From Streptomyces lienomycini (GTDB lineage: Bacteria > Actinomycetota > Actinomycetes > Streptomycetales > Streptomycetaceae): a stretch of DNA of 64,000 bases. The stretch spans positions 4,836,001-4,900,000 of the forward strand of contig NZ_CP116257.1 in assembly GCF_027947595.1 (NCBI RefSeq), in the 5' to 3' direction. The position numbers were made by a program, and so were the translations under genes. Positions 30,217-39,246 of the stretch are shown one piece after another. The notes below the pieces were generated by a model. The model ran no database searches. It was not told the origin of the DNA and saw nothing but the letters and a program-made list of their open reading frames with translations. Each line of letters starts with the position of its first letter. Positions within the stretch are counted from its first letter, which is position 1.

Positions 30217-30777
30217 TCAGTGCGCCGGGCCCGGAGCCTTCGGGCGCAGGCGGTCCTTGATGGCCCGGACGGCCGCCTCGGCGTCGTCCACGGTGATCGT
30301 GAAGGTGTGGCCGTCCGCCAGGCGCAGGATCAGGCCCTCGCCGCGCCGCACGACGACGGCGGTGCCCATCTCCGGTCGCCACCGGTAGCCCCAGCCGCCC
30401 CAGTGGCGCGGTGTGACGTGCGGCGCGAACTCGGCGCCGGCGACGTTCGAGAGAGGGATGCGGCGACGGGGCAGGCCGATGTGGCCGCAGCGCACTTCGA
30501 GGCAGTCGTCGTCGACTCTCAGCGCGACGTGCACGAACGCGAGCGTGCCGAAGAGGACCAGCAGTCCCGCCGCGATGCAGCCGACGACGGCCATGGCGAG
30601 CGGGGCGACGCCGGACTCCCAGGCCGAGTCGACGGCCAGGGCGATGCCGAGTGCCACGCAGGCGGCGCCGATGAGGGCCAGGAACCACTGGACCCGGCTG
30701 GTGGCACGGCCGGTCCAGACGTGCGGCTGGGGAACGGTCTCGCCATGGCGATGCCTCATGGATAAGAGGTTACTCAT
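30217..30777 (-). CDS. PH-like-domain membrane protein, 186 aa
   Basis: Two adjacent membrane segments (about residues 30-78, WFLALIGAACVALGIALA and the following hydrophobic run) precede a small beta-rich PH-like domain (ALRVDDDCLEVRCGHIGLPR, MGTAVVVRRGEGLILRLADG, FTITVDDAEAAVRAIKDRL). No enzymatic residues are recognisable. The start is uncertain: ATG at 30777 gives MSNLLS and would place a rare TTA leucine codon at position 5, whereas ATG at 30759 (MRHRHGE) avoids it. Function unknown. Confidence 0.75.
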   Translation of the reverse strand: MSNLLSMRHRHGETVPQPHVWTGRATSRVQWFLALIGAACVALGIALAVDSAWESGVAPLAMAVVGCIAAGLLVLFGTLAFVHVALRVDDDCLEVRCGHIGLPRRRIPLSNVAGAEFAPHVTPRHWGGWGYRWRPEMGTAVVVRRGEGLILRLADGHTFTITVDDAEAAVRAIKDRLRPKAPGPAH

Positions 30778-30838
30778 GTTTCGCTGCGCGGGTACCTCGT
30801 CGCGCAGGGTGACTGGGCCGACCGGGCGGGAGGGCCCG

Positions 30839-31624
30839 TCACCCGGCCGGCGTGACCGCGCGCAGCAGCCTGCCCTCGTCGTAGGCCAGCGCGGGCGCGG
30901 GCAGCGTGCCGTCGCGTCCGCTGAGGAGCACGGTCAGGGTGCCCTCGGCCGGGGCGCCGGGGTCGGGCCGGGCGCCGATCCGGCGCAGCGCCTGGGCGGC
31001 CACCGCGCCGGCGGAGCCGTGCAGGACGAGGCGCGGGGCGTCGGGGCGCTGCACGGCGGTCCGGATGCGCTCGGCGACGAGTTCGTAATGGGTGCAGCCC
31101 AGGACGACGGTCGTCACGTCCTCGGGGGTGAGCGCGGCCGCGGCGGCGACGGCCGCGGTGATCGCCGCCTCGTCCGCGTGCTCGACGGCGTCGGCGAGCC
31201 CCGGGCACGGCACCTCGGTGACGGTGGCGCCGCCGGCGAACTCCTCGATGAGACCGCGCTGGTAGGGGCTGCCGGTGGTGGCCGGCGTCGCCCAGATCGC
31301 CACGGGGCCGCCGCCGGCCGCGGCGGGCTTGATCGCCGGTACGGTGCCGACGACGGGCACCCCGGGTTCGAGCCGGGCCCGCAGCGCGGGCAGCGCGTGC
31401 ACCGTGGCGGTGTTGCAGCCGACGATCAGGGCGTCCGGGCGGTGGGCCGCGGCGGCCTCGGCGACGGCGAGGGCACGCCCGGTCAGGTCCTCGGGGGTGC
31501 GCGGACCCCAGGGCATTCCGTCGGGGTCGAGGGAGAGGATGAGATCGGCGTCCGGTCGCAGGCGCCGTACCGCGGCGGTGGCCGCCAGCAGACCGATTCC
31601 GGAGTCCATGAGCGCGATCTTCAC
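30839..31624 (-). CDS. murI: Glutamate racemase (Asp/Glu racemase family), 261 aa
   Basis: Cytoplasmic cofactor-independent racemase that makes D-glutamate for peptidoglycan. Both catalytic Cys are present: LIVGCNTATVHALPAL and VVLGCTHYELVAERI. The N-terminus (KIALMDSGIGLLAATAAVRR) is related to but more divergent than the standard DSGVGG form, so this may be a second racemase rather than the main MurI. The GTG start at 31624 is 57 bases from the divergent glycosyltransferase start, so the two share a short promoter region. Confidence 0.8.
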   Translation of the reverse strand: MKIALMDSGIGLLAATAAVRRLRPDADLILSLDPDGMPWGPRTPEDLTGRALAVAEAAAAHRPDALIVGCNTATVHALPALRARLEPGVPVVGTVPAIKPAAAGGGPVAIWATPATTGSPYQRGLIEEFAGGATVTEVPCPGLADAVEHADEAAITAAVAAAAALTPEDVTTVVLGCTHYELVAERIRTAVQRPDAPRLVLHGSAGAVAAQALRRIGARPDPGAPAEGTLTVLLSGRDGTLPAPALAYDEGRLLRAVTPAG

Positions 31625-31681
31625 CCGGCCACCATAGTCGATGCGCCGCCGCCGGCCGGTGGCGTGGGGCAGACTGCGCAC

Positions 31682-32911
31682 GTGAGCGCCGATGTGTGGA
31701 CTTCCGTCGTGACCGTCGTACCAGCCCTCTCCCTCGCCGCCTGGCTGTGGCTGCTGCTCGCCCGGGGGTTCTTCTGGCGTACGGACATCAGGCTTCCGGC
31801 GCGGGAGGAACCCGCCGTCTGGCCGTCGGTGTGCGTCGTCGTCCCGGCGCGCGACGAGGCGGCGGTGCTGCCCGCGAGCCTGCCTTCGCTGCTCGCCCAG
31901 GATTACCCGGGGCGGGCCGAGGTCTTCCTCATCGACGACGGCAGCACGGACGGCACGGGTGAGCTGGCGTGCGAGCTGGCCCGGCGGCACGAGGGGCTGC
32001 CGCTCACGGTGGCGTCTCCCGGGGAGCCGCCCGCCGGCTGGACGGGCAAGCTGTGGGCGGTGCGGCACGGCATCGGCCTGGCACGCGCGCGTGAGCCCGA
32101 TTACCTGCTGCTGACGGACGCCGACATCGCGCACGCTCCGGACAGTCTGCGCGGCTTGGTGTCGGCGGCCGGGGCCGGGGGGTTCGACGTGGTCTCCCAG
32201 ATGGCGCGGCTGCGGGTGGAGAGCCTGTGGGAGCGCCTCGTGGTACCGGCCTTCGTCTACTTCTTCGCCCAGCTGTATCCCTTCCGGTGGATCGACGACG
32301 GCCGTGCCGGGAGCGGGCGGACGAGGAGGACGCGGACAGCCGCCGCGGCGGGCGGTTGCGTGCTGCTGCGTACGGAGGCCGCCGAGCGCGCGCGGATTCC
32401 GGACACCATCCGGCATGCCGTCATCGACGACGTGGCCCTCGCCCGTGCGGTCAAGGGGAGCGGCGGCCGGGTGTGGCTGGGTCTGGCCGACCGGGTGGAC
32501 AGCGTGCGTCCCTACCCGCGGCTGCACGACCTGTGGCGGATGATCGCGCGCAGCGCCTACGCGCAACTGCGGCACAGCCTCCCGCTGCTGGCCGGAACGG
32601 TCGTCGGCCTGGCGCTGGTGTACCTGGTGCCGCCGGTGGCGGTGCTCGTCGGCGTGGTGACGGGTCAGGTCTCGACGGCCTTCCTCGGTGGCGCCGCCTG
32701 GCTGGTGATGGCGGGGACGTACCTGCCGATGCTGCGTTACTGCCGGCAGCCGCCGTGGCTCGCTCCGCTGCTGCCGTTCACCGCGTTCCTCTACCTCCTG
32801 ATGACGGTCGACTCGGCGGTGCAGCACTACCGGGGGCGCGGTGCGGCCTGGAAGGGCCGCACCTACGCCCGCCCGGACGGCGTGCCCGGCCCCGTGCCCG
32901 AGGAGGGCTGA
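31682..32911 (+). CDS. Family 2 glycosyltransferase, HpnB-like, 409 aa
   Basis: Membrane-bound transferase similar to hopanoid-associated HpnB. One N-terminal membrane helix (about 5-27) precedes the GT-A domain with CVVVPARDEAAVLPASLPSL, the nucleotide-sugar motif FLIDDGSTDGTGE, a DAD-type metal site LLLTDADIAHAPDS and IDDVALARAVKGSGG. Three C-terminal membrane segments follow. HpnB genes normally sit in hopanoid clusters; none is here, so the acceptor is unknown. The GTG start at 31682 is chosen by homology onset. Confidence 0.85.
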   Translation: MSADVWTSVVTVVPALSLAAWLWLLLARGFFWRTDIRLPAREEPAVWPSVCVVVPARDEAAVLPASLPSLLAQDYPGRAEVFLIDDGSTDGTGELACELARRHEGLPLTVASPGEPPAGWTGKLWAVRHGIGLARAREPDYLLLTDADIAHAPDSLRGLVSAAGAGGFDVVSQMARLRVESLWERLVVPAFVYFFAQLYPFRWIDDGRAGSGRTRRTRTAAAAGGCVLLRTEAAERARIPDTIRHAVIDDVALARAVKGSGGRVWLGLADRVDSVRPYPRLHDLWRMIARSAYAQLRHSLPLLAGTVVGLALVYLVPPVAVLVGVVTGQVSTAFLGGAAWLVMAGTYLPMLRYCRQPPWLAPLLPFTAFLYLLMTVDSAVQHYRGRGAAWKGRTYARPDGVPGPVPEEG

Positions 32912-32929
32912 ACACCGGTCCGGGGCGGG

Positions 32930-34189
32930 TCACTTGCGGCCGGGGGTCCAGTTCATGCCCCAGCCGTAGGCGTGGTCGACGGTCCGCTGCGGGCTCACCC
33001 CGCGCTCGGGCACCAGGTAGCGGGCCTCGCGCTGGACGACGAGGTCGTCACCGGTGTTGGTGATCAGTGCGAGGGCGCACACCGTCGAGGGCACGGTGCA
33101 CTCGTCGAGCGAGAAGTCGATCGCGGCGCCGTACTGCGGCCGCAGGGTGACGGTGGCGTGCAGGTCGGCGAAGGAGCGGGCCCCCTCGTAGATGGTCACG
33201 AAGACGAGGACGCGGCGGAAGTACCGCCGGTGGTCGAGGCTGATGGTGAGGTTCTCGCCGGTCGACACGGCGCCGGTGCGGTCGTCGCCGTCGAGGTGGA
33301 TGTACGGCGGCTGGTGCAGCGCCCCGAAGGCGTTGCCGAGCGCCTGGACGACGCCCTTGCTGCCGTCGCTCAGTTCGTACAGGCAGCACAGGTCGAGGTC
33401 GAGGTCGTCGTGCATGGCGACCGGGCGGCCCAGCTTGCGGGCCCAGCCGGAGAACTGCTTGCGCACCTGCCAGTTGAGGTTGACGCGCATGGCGCCCGAG
33501 GTGCCGCCCTGTTTGGCCAGCGAGACGGAGGGCGCCGCCTTGGTGAGCGTGACCTTGGTCAGCCGGACCGGTGCGGAGGCGGGCGCCGCCGACGGGGGCG
33601 GGGGTGTCCGGTCCGGCGGGGCGGACCGGACGGGCGCGGCGGGCGGTGCGGAGGGGGCCTGCTGCGGTTCGTCCACCGAGATCCCGTAGTCCGTGGCCAG
33701 GCCCTCCAGCCCGCTGTCATAGCCCTGGCCGACGGCCCGGAACTTCCAGGCGCCCTGCCTGCGGTAGAACTCGCCGAGCACGAAGGCCGTCTCGACGCTC
33801 GCACCCGGGTTGTCGAAGCGGGCCACCACGGTGTTCCGCGCGGCGTCGCGGACCTCGATGTAGAGGCCGGGGACCTGTCCGAACGATCCGCCGTCCGAGG
33901 AGGCGGCGAGGATCACGGTCTCGATCGCGGGTTCCACGCGCGCGAGGTCGACGAGAAGGCTGTCCGTCACCCGGCCGCCGGTGTCGCGCTTGCCCTCGTG
34001 CCGGACCGAGCCGGAGGAATGGGCCGGCTGGTTGTAGAAGACGAAGTCCGCGTCCGATCGGACTCTTCCGCCTACCAGCAGGAGGGCGGAGGCGTCGGCG
34101 TCGGGCACGCCGGGGCCGGAGCGCCAGCCCAGTTCGACGCGCAGCGCCGTCGTCGGCACCGGGGTGTTCGAGCCTTTCGGCATGGTCAT
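32930..34189 (-). CDS. TerD-family stress protein with two TerD-like domains, 419 aa
   Basis: Cytoplasmic protein of the tellurium-resistance/calcium-binding TerD superfamily. The first domain (about residues 1-170) has [20 protein letters not shown] and [21 protein letters not shown] Pro/Ala-rich linker of about 45 residues leads to a TerA-like second domain ([36 protein letters not shown]). Asp clusters are suited to calcium binding. The ATG at 34189 has AAAGGGG 5-6 bases upstream, which decides the start over 34204 and 34183. It converges with the HpnB-like gene. Confidence 0.9.
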   Translation of the reverse strand: MTMPKGSNTPVPTTALRVELGWRSGPGVPDADASALLLVGGRVRSDADFVFYNQPAHSSGSVRHEGKRDTGGRVTDSLLVDLARVEPAIETVILAASSDGGSFGQVPGLYIEVRDAARNTVVARFDNPGASVETAFVLGEFYRRQGAWKFRAVGQGYDSGLEGLATDYGISVDEPQQAPSAPPAAPVRSAPPDRTPPPPSAAPASAPVRLTKVTLTKAAPSVSLAKQGGTSGAMRVNLNWQVRKQFSGWARKLGRPVAMHDDLDLDLCCLYELSDGSKGVVQALGNAFGALHQPPYIHLDGDDRTGAVSTGENLTISLDHRRYFRRVLVFVTIYEGARSFADLHATVTLRPQYGAAIDFSLDECTVPSTVCALALITNTGDDLVVQREARYLVPERGVSPQRTVDHAYGWGMNWTPGRK

Positions 34190-34530
34190 GTCCGCCCCTT
34201 TCACGTGTCACCGGTCCGGGCCGCGTCCCGGCGAAGCGTCGAGTTTCCGTTCCACCCCATTCTCCCGGCCACCCGTCGTCCGCGAGAAGTTCGACGGGAG
34301 GTCGGAAGGCCGGGCGGCAGGTCGGGCGGGCCGGCGATTCGGTGCCGCGTCCGGCAGGACGCCCCGTCAACCGCCGGTAACCCGCCCGGAACTCGGCCTT
34401 TACCGCAAAAACACACGGCATGACGCCCCATTTTGTCAAGTTCGCTCGCATTGGGGATGCCAGGTCACCGAGGACACGGAAAACAACCCTCTTATCGGTC
34501 TCCCCAACCAGCACATCGTGGGCTTAACTT
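34190..34530. promoter_or_regulatory. 341-base divergent promoter region between the TerD-family and Pro/Gln-rich genes
   Basis: No gene is visible. The right half is clearly AT-richer than its surroundings (AAAAACACACGGCATG, ATTTTGTCAAGTT, CTTATCGGTC, GGCTTAACTT), as expected for Streptomyces promoters. I cannot pick a convincing -35/-10 pair or operator. Confidence 0.4.
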
Positions 34531-34980
34531 ATGGCCATGACCTCCCCCCGCTCCACTTATGGCGGCGGCTATTACTCCGCCTCCTTCCCGGACACCCCGA
34601 TCTACGACTCCCTCGTGGCCGAACGGGGCACACCGCAGATCGCCCCGATCCGGGTTCCCGCCGCGTACGACATGCCGAGCAGCAGTCATCTGCCCGCGCT
34701 GCCGTCCGCCCTGCCCGCCCTGCCGGCGGGTCCCTCGCAGCATTCCTACGGGTATCCGCAGCAGGCTCCGCAGCCCGCCCCGCTGCAGCAGGCCCCGGCC
34801 GCCTACATCCCGCACCAGGCGACCGCGCCGCGCGGGTACCCCGGCCCCCAGCAGCCGCAGCAGCCCCGCCCGGCCGCACCCGGCCCCGCGGGCTACGAGG
34901 CGATGCGCCCCGCGGCCCCCCGGCCGACTCCCGCGCCGTACCAGGACCCGTACAACCAGCAGCAGTACCGCGGCTACTGA
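34531..34980 (+). CDS. Pro/Gln/Ala-rich small protein (DUF6643-like), 149 aa
   Basis: Low-complexity protein starting MAMTSPRSTYGGGYYSASFP, with a folded-looking front (DTPIYDSLVAERGTPQIAPI) and a disordered tail of Pro, Gln, Ala and Tyr repeats ending QDPYNQQQYRGY. Conserved in Streptomyces next to TerD-type genes, of unknown role. Start could be ATG 34531 or the in-frame ATG 34537. A leaderless or weakly initiated message is possible because no clear purine-rich site precedes either. Confidence 0.75.
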   Translation: MAMTSPRSTYGGGYYSASFPDTPIYDSLVAERGTPQIAPIRVPAAYDMPSSSHLPALPSALPALPAGPSQHSYGYPQQAPQPAPLQQAPAAYIPHQATAPRGYPGPQQPQQPRPAAPGPAGYEAMRPAAPRPTPAPYQDPYNQQQYRGY

Positions 34981-35022
34981 GCCGTCCTCCGGGCTGTCGG
35001 TGCCACCTGGCACGATGACCCC

Positions 35023-35850
35023 ATGGGGTACGCGCGACTGCAGTCGATCCACGTCCATCCGGTCAAGGCGTTCCGGAGCCTGCCGCTCCGGGAGGCCGTC
35101 GTGGAGCCCTGGGGGCCGGCCGGAGACCGACGCTGGATGCTGATCGACGACGGGGGAAAGGTCGTCACGCAACGCGGTCGGCCGCGCCTGGCCCTGGCCG
35201 CCGCCGAGCTTCTGCCCGGCGGCGGCGTACGGCTGTCCGCGCCCGGCATGCCGCCGCTCGCGGTGCCGGTCCCGCGGACGGTGGGCACCCTGACGGCGCA
35301 GCTGTTCCGGGACAAGGTCGAGGTGCTGCCCGCCGAGGACGAGGCGGCGCACGCCTGGTGCAGCGCCCTGCTCGGAACCGGGGTCCGGCTGGTGCACCTG
35401 GACGACCCCGCCACCCGCCGCCCCGTGGACCCGCGGTACGCGCTGGCGGGCGAGACCGTGTCCCTCGCCGACGGATTTCCGCTGCTGCTGACGACGACGG
35501 CCTCTCTCGACGCCCTCAACTCCCTGATCTCGCGGGGCGAGCACGCGGACGAGGGGCCCCTGCCCATGAACCGCTTCCGGCCGAACCTGGTCGTCTCCGG
35601 CACCGATGCCTGGGCCGAGGACGGCTGGTCGCGTGTCGCCGTCGGCGAGGTCGTCCTGCGGGTGGCCAAGCCGTCCGGTCGGTGCGTCGTGACGACCACC
35701 GACCAGGGCACCGCGGACCGCGGCTCCGAGCCCCTGCACAGTCTCGGCCGGCACCGTCGTATCGACGGCAAGCTCGTCTTCGGACAGAACCTGGTCCCCC
35801 TCGGCCGCGGCACGGTCCGGGTCGGCGACCCGGTGCGGATCATCGACTGA
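35023..35850 (+). CDS. MOSC domain protein, 275 aa
   Basis: Probable molybdenum-cofactor sulfur-handling or N-hydroxy reductase-type protein. The N-terminal MOSC beta-barrel is seen as LQSIHVHPVKAFRSLPLREA and GDRRWMLIDDGGKVVTQRG. The MOSC domain carries MNRFRPNLVVSGTDAWAEDG and the conserved Cys in KPSGRCVVTTTDQGT. The ATG at 35023 begins the homology. Single gene; the partner is not visible. Confidence 0.88.
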   Translation: MGYARLQSIHVHPVKAFRSLPLREAVVEPWGPAGDRRWMLIDDGGKVVTQRGRPRLALAAAELLPGGGVRLSAPGMPPLAVPVPRTVGTLTAQLFRDKVEVLPAEDEAAHAWCSALLGTGVRLVHLDDPATRRPVDPRYALAGETVSLADGFPLLLTTTASLDALNSLISRGEHADEGPLPMNRFRPNLVVSGTDAWAEDGWSRVAVGEVVLRVAKPSGRCVVTTTDQGTADRGSEPLHSLGRHRRIDGKLVFGQNLVPLGRGTVRVGDPVRIID

Positions 35851-36062
35851 CCGCGCCGCCGTCCGGCGGCACGGCTCGCGGACACCGGGTCCGGCACCGG
35901 GAACCCCGTGCGTGGTCCGCGCGTTGGGCTTGGTGAGAGCTTCGTGAGAACCGGCGCGCGAGGGCCGCCGGGCAGACGCGGCATGCCCTCGCGGTCCGGT
36001 TCGCCCGGATCCGCGTGGACGGCTCGGCGGGGGGCGGTGAGGAGCGGGAAGGGGGTGGGTCC

Positions 36063-36668
36063 GTGCGTGCGATCAGGGGTCTGTGGCGCTGGCGGGGCAA
36101 TCCGGTGTGCCGCGCGAGCGATCTGGCCGAGGCCTGGGTGGCCCTGACGGCACTCCTCTTGATCCTTTCCCTGGCACCCCTGGTCGGCGTGCTCGTGGGC
36201 GGCGCCGCGCAGCACGCCCTGGAGCGGTCGGTGCGCGAACAGCACGAGACCCGGCACCGGGTGACGGCCACCGTGGTCCGTGCCCTGGAGCGTTCGCCCC
36301 TGACCGTCGATCCGGAGGCCGCCACCGGCGTGGAACCGAGCCACCGTGTGCTCGCCGACTGGACCGCGCCGGACGGCTCCCGGCACGAGGGCCCGGTCAT
36401 GGTGGGCATCGACGATCCGGGCAGCGGCGACCGGTTCGCGATATGGACGGACGCGCGGGGCCGGACGGTGGCCCGCCCGCTGGACTCCGAGACCGCGACC
36501 ACGCACGCCGTGCTCGCCGGTATCGGAACCGCGGTGGTGGTCGCCGCCCTGGTCGAGGCCGTCCGGCGGACCGTCGTGTGGCGCATGGTCCACCGCCGGT
36601 ACGCCCGTCTGGAGCGGGAGTGGGACCGGGCGGGCCCGGACTGGGGCAGGACCGGCGCGGGCAGTTGA
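36063..36668 (+). CDS. Rv1733c-like two-helix membrane protein, 201 aa
   Basis: Membrane protein of a family common in Streptomyces and mycobacteria. A basic N-terminus with GLWRWRGNPVCRASDLAEAW precedes one membrane helix (about residues 28-50). An extracytoplasmic domain of about 100 residues (SHRVLADWTAPDGSRHEGPV) and a second helix (about 147-167) lead to a basic cytoplasmic tail. The GTG at 36063 follows a strong GGGAAGGGGGTGG ribosome site. Function unknown. Confidence 0.8.
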   Translation: MRAIRGLWRWRGNPVCRASDLAEAWVALTALLLILSLAPLVGVLVGGAAQHALERSVREQHETRHRVTATVVRALERSPLTVDPEAATGVEPSHRVLADWTAPDGSRHEGPVMVGIDDPGSGDRFAIWTDARGRTVARPLDSETATTHAVLAGIGTAVVVAALVEAVRRTVVWRMVHRRYARLEREWDRAGPDWGRTGAGS

Positions 36669-36776
36669 CGGGCTTCCGCCTCCGGTCAACCCACCACCTG
36701 CGCACACGCTACGGTGGACCGGCCGAACCCAATCGGCGACAACCCGCGTACGACGAGGTGGGGGCACAGCAACGCC

Positions 36777-39215
36777 ATGGCACAGGGCACGGTCCAGGTG
36801 ACGCACACCGGCACCTCGCGGTGGCGGCGCCGCACGGGGGAGTACGCATCGCTCGCCGCCGCCCTGGAGGCCGCGGCCGACGGTGACGTCCTCACCGTCG
36901 CTCCCGGGACCTACCGGGAGAATCTCGTCGTCCAGCGGGCGGTGACGCTGCGCGGCCCCGAGGGTGCCCAGGGTTCGGTGCGGATCGCGCCCGCCGACGG
37001 TGTCCCGCTGACCGTGCGCGCCTCGGCGGTGATCCAGGACCTGCACGTCGAGGGCCAGGACGCGGCGGCACCCGCGGTGCTCGTCGAGGACGGTACGCCG
37101 GAGCTGCTGGGCCTGAGAGTGGTGGCGCGTTCCGCGTCCGGGATAGAGGTGCGCGGCGGCGCGCGTCCCACGGTGCGGCGCTGCACCGTCGACAATCCGG
37201 CCGGTGTCGGTATCGCCGTCCTGGACGGCGGGGGCGGCGTGTTCGAGGAGTGCGAGGTCGTCGCGGCCGGACAGGCGGGCGTCGCGGTGCGCTCCGGCGC
37301 CCATCCCCGGCTGGACCGCTGCCGCGTGCACCACGCGGCGGGCTCCGGACTGACGGCGACCGGCGAGGGATCGGCGCTGGAGGCCGTGGGCTGCGAGGTC
37401 TACGAGGTCCGGGGCAGCGGCGTGCAGGTGACCGGCCGGGCCACGGCCCACCTGACCGACTGCGACGTGCACCGCACCACCGGCGACGGCGTCACCCTGG
37501 ACACGGACGCGGTGCTCACCCTCGCCGACTGCCGCATCCACGACATCCCGGAGAACGCGGTCGACCTGCGCTCCCGTTCGGTGCTCACCCTGACCCGCAC
37601 CAGCGTGCGGCAGTTCGGGCGCAACGGCCTGTCGGTGTGGGACCCGGGCACGCGGGTGGACGCCAACCAGTGCGAGATCTTCGACAGTACGGGCGACTAC
37701 CCGGCGGTCTGGGTCAGCGACGGCGCCACCGCGGTGCTCGACTCCTGCCGGGTGCACGACGTGCCGGACGCGCTGTTCGTCCTGGACCGCGGTTCTCGCG
37801 TGGACGTCGTCGACAGCGACCTCTCCCAGGTGCGCAACACCGCCGTGTCGGTGAGCGACGGCGCCACCGCCCAACTGGACGACTGCCGCATCCGGGACGC
37901 CGCCACCGGCGCGTGGTTCCGCGACCACGGCAGCGGCGGCACCCTGAACAACTGCACCCTGGAAGGCAACCGCACCGGTGTGATCGTCACCAAGGGCGCC
38001 GACCCCACCATCGAGCGCTGCACCGTCGACTCCCCCTCCGAGGCGGGCGTCTACGTGTCCGCCGGGGGGCGCGGCAGTTTCCTGAACTGCCGGGTGACCG
38101 GCAGCGCGGGCTACGGCTTCCATGTGATCGACGGCTGCCGTACGACGCTCAAGAAGTGCCGCACGGAGCGGTGTTCGCGCGGCGGCTACGAGTTCGCGGA
38201 GGGCGGGCCGGACACGGCGTACGACTCCGGTCCGCTCGTCGAGGACTGCACCGGCGACGAGAGCACCGGCCTGACGGCGCCCACCGCGCCGGAGCCGGTC
38301 GTGCAGACGGTGGCCCAGACTCCCGGGCTGCTGGGCTCGATCCCCGGACAGCGCACCACCGAGCAGGAGCCCCTGGTCGCGGACACCGCCGCGCGGGAGC
38401 CCGCGCGGACCTCGAAGGCCGTCCTGGGTGAACTGGACGCCCTGGTCGGCCTCGACAGCGTCAAGCGCGAGGTGCGGGCCCTGACCGACATGATCGAGGT
38501 GGGCCGGCGTCGGCAGCGGGCCGGCCTGAAGGCGGCGTCGGTCAAGCGGCACCTGGTCTTCACCGGCTCCCCCGGCACCGGCAAGACCACGGTCGCCCGG
38601 CTGTACGGCGAGATCCTCGCCGCCCTCGGTGTGCTGGACAAGGGCCACCTGATCGAGGTCTCCCGGGTGGACCTGGTGGGCGAGCACATCGGCTCCACGG
38701 CGATCCGCACCCAGGAGGCGTTCCAGCGGGCGCACGGCGGGGTGCTGTTCATCGACGAGGCCTACGCGCTCTCCCCCGAGGACGCGGGACGGGACTTCGG
38801 CAAGGAGGCCATCGACACGCTGGTCAAGCTGATGGAGGACCAGCGGGAGTCCGTCGTCGTGATCGTCGCCGGGTACACGGCGGAGATGGAGCGCTTCCTG
38901 TCCGTCAACCCGGGTGTGGCGTCCCGCTTCTCGCGGACCATCACCTTCGGCGATTACGGCGCCGGGGAGCTGCTTCGAATCGTGGAGCAGCAGGCCGACG
39001 AGCACGAGTACCGGCTGGCGCCCGGCACCGACGAGGCGTTGACGAAGTACTTCACGGCGATCCCCAAGGGCCCGGCCTTCGGCAACGGCCGCACCGCCCG
39101 CCAGACCTTCGAGGCGATGGTGGAGCGCCATGCGAGCCGGGTCGCCCAGCTGTCCGACCCCAGCACGGACGACCTGACCCTGCTGTACCCGGACGACCTG
39201 CCCGCGCTGCCGTAG
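36777..39215 (+). CDS. Right-handed beta-helix / AAA+ ATPase fusion, 812 aa
   Basis: Two-part protein. Residues about 20-500 form a long parallel beta-helix with many repeats of the type CxVxxxxxxGVxVxxGA (for example RPTVRRCTVDNPAGVGIAVL, GSFLNCRVTGSAGYGFHVID) and no signal peptide. After a linker comes a CbbX/EccA-type AAA+ domain (about 540-812): Walker A in VFTGSPGTGKTTVARLYG, Walker B in GVLFIDEAYALSPEDAG, and FGNGRTARQTFEAMVERHAS near the end. EccA-like ATPases serve type VII secretion, but no ESX genes are nearby. The start at ATG 36777 is supported by homology to the repeats. Confidence 0.88.
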   Translation: MAQGTVQVTHTGTSRWRRRTGEYASLAAALEAAADGDVLTVAPGTYRENLVVQRAVTLRGPEGAQGSVRIAPADGVPLTVRASAVIQDLHVEGQDAAAPAVLVEDGTPELLGLRVVARSASGIEVRGGARPTVRRCTVDNPAGVGIAVLDGGGGVFEECEVVAAGQAGVAVRSGAHPRLDRCRVHHAAGSGLTATGEGSALEAVGCEVYEVRGSGVQVTGRATAHLTDCDVHRTTGDGVTLDTDAVLTLADCRIHDIPENAVDLRSRSVLTLTRTSVRQFGRNGLSVWDPGTRVDANQCEIFDSTGDYPAVWVSDGATAVLDSCRVHDVPDALFVLDRGSRVDVVDSDLSQVRNTAVSVSDGATAQLDDCRIRDAATGAWFRDHGSGGTLNNCTLEGNRTGVIVTKGADPTIERCTVDSPSEAGVYVSAGGRGSFLNCRVTGSAGYGFHVIDGCRTTLKKCRTERCSRGGYEFAEGGPDTAYDSGPLVEDCTGDESTGLTAPTAPEPVVQTVAQTPGLLGSIPGQRTTEQEPLVADTAAREPARTSKAVLGELDALVGLDSVKREVRALTDMIEVGRRRQRAGLKAASVKRHLVFTGSPGTGKTTVARLYGEILAALGVLDKGHLIEVSRVDLVGEHIGSTAIRTQEAFQRAHGGVLFIDEAYALSPEDAGRDFGKEAIDTLVKLMEDQRESVVVIVAGYTAEMERFLSVNPGVASRFSRTITFGDYGAGELLRIVEQQADEHEYRLAPGTDEALTKYFTAIPKGPAFGNGRTARQTFEAMVERHASRVAQLSDPSTDDLTLLYPDDLPALP

Positions 39216-39246
39216 CGGACCGGTGCGTCGCGGGCAGGGGCGGGCC

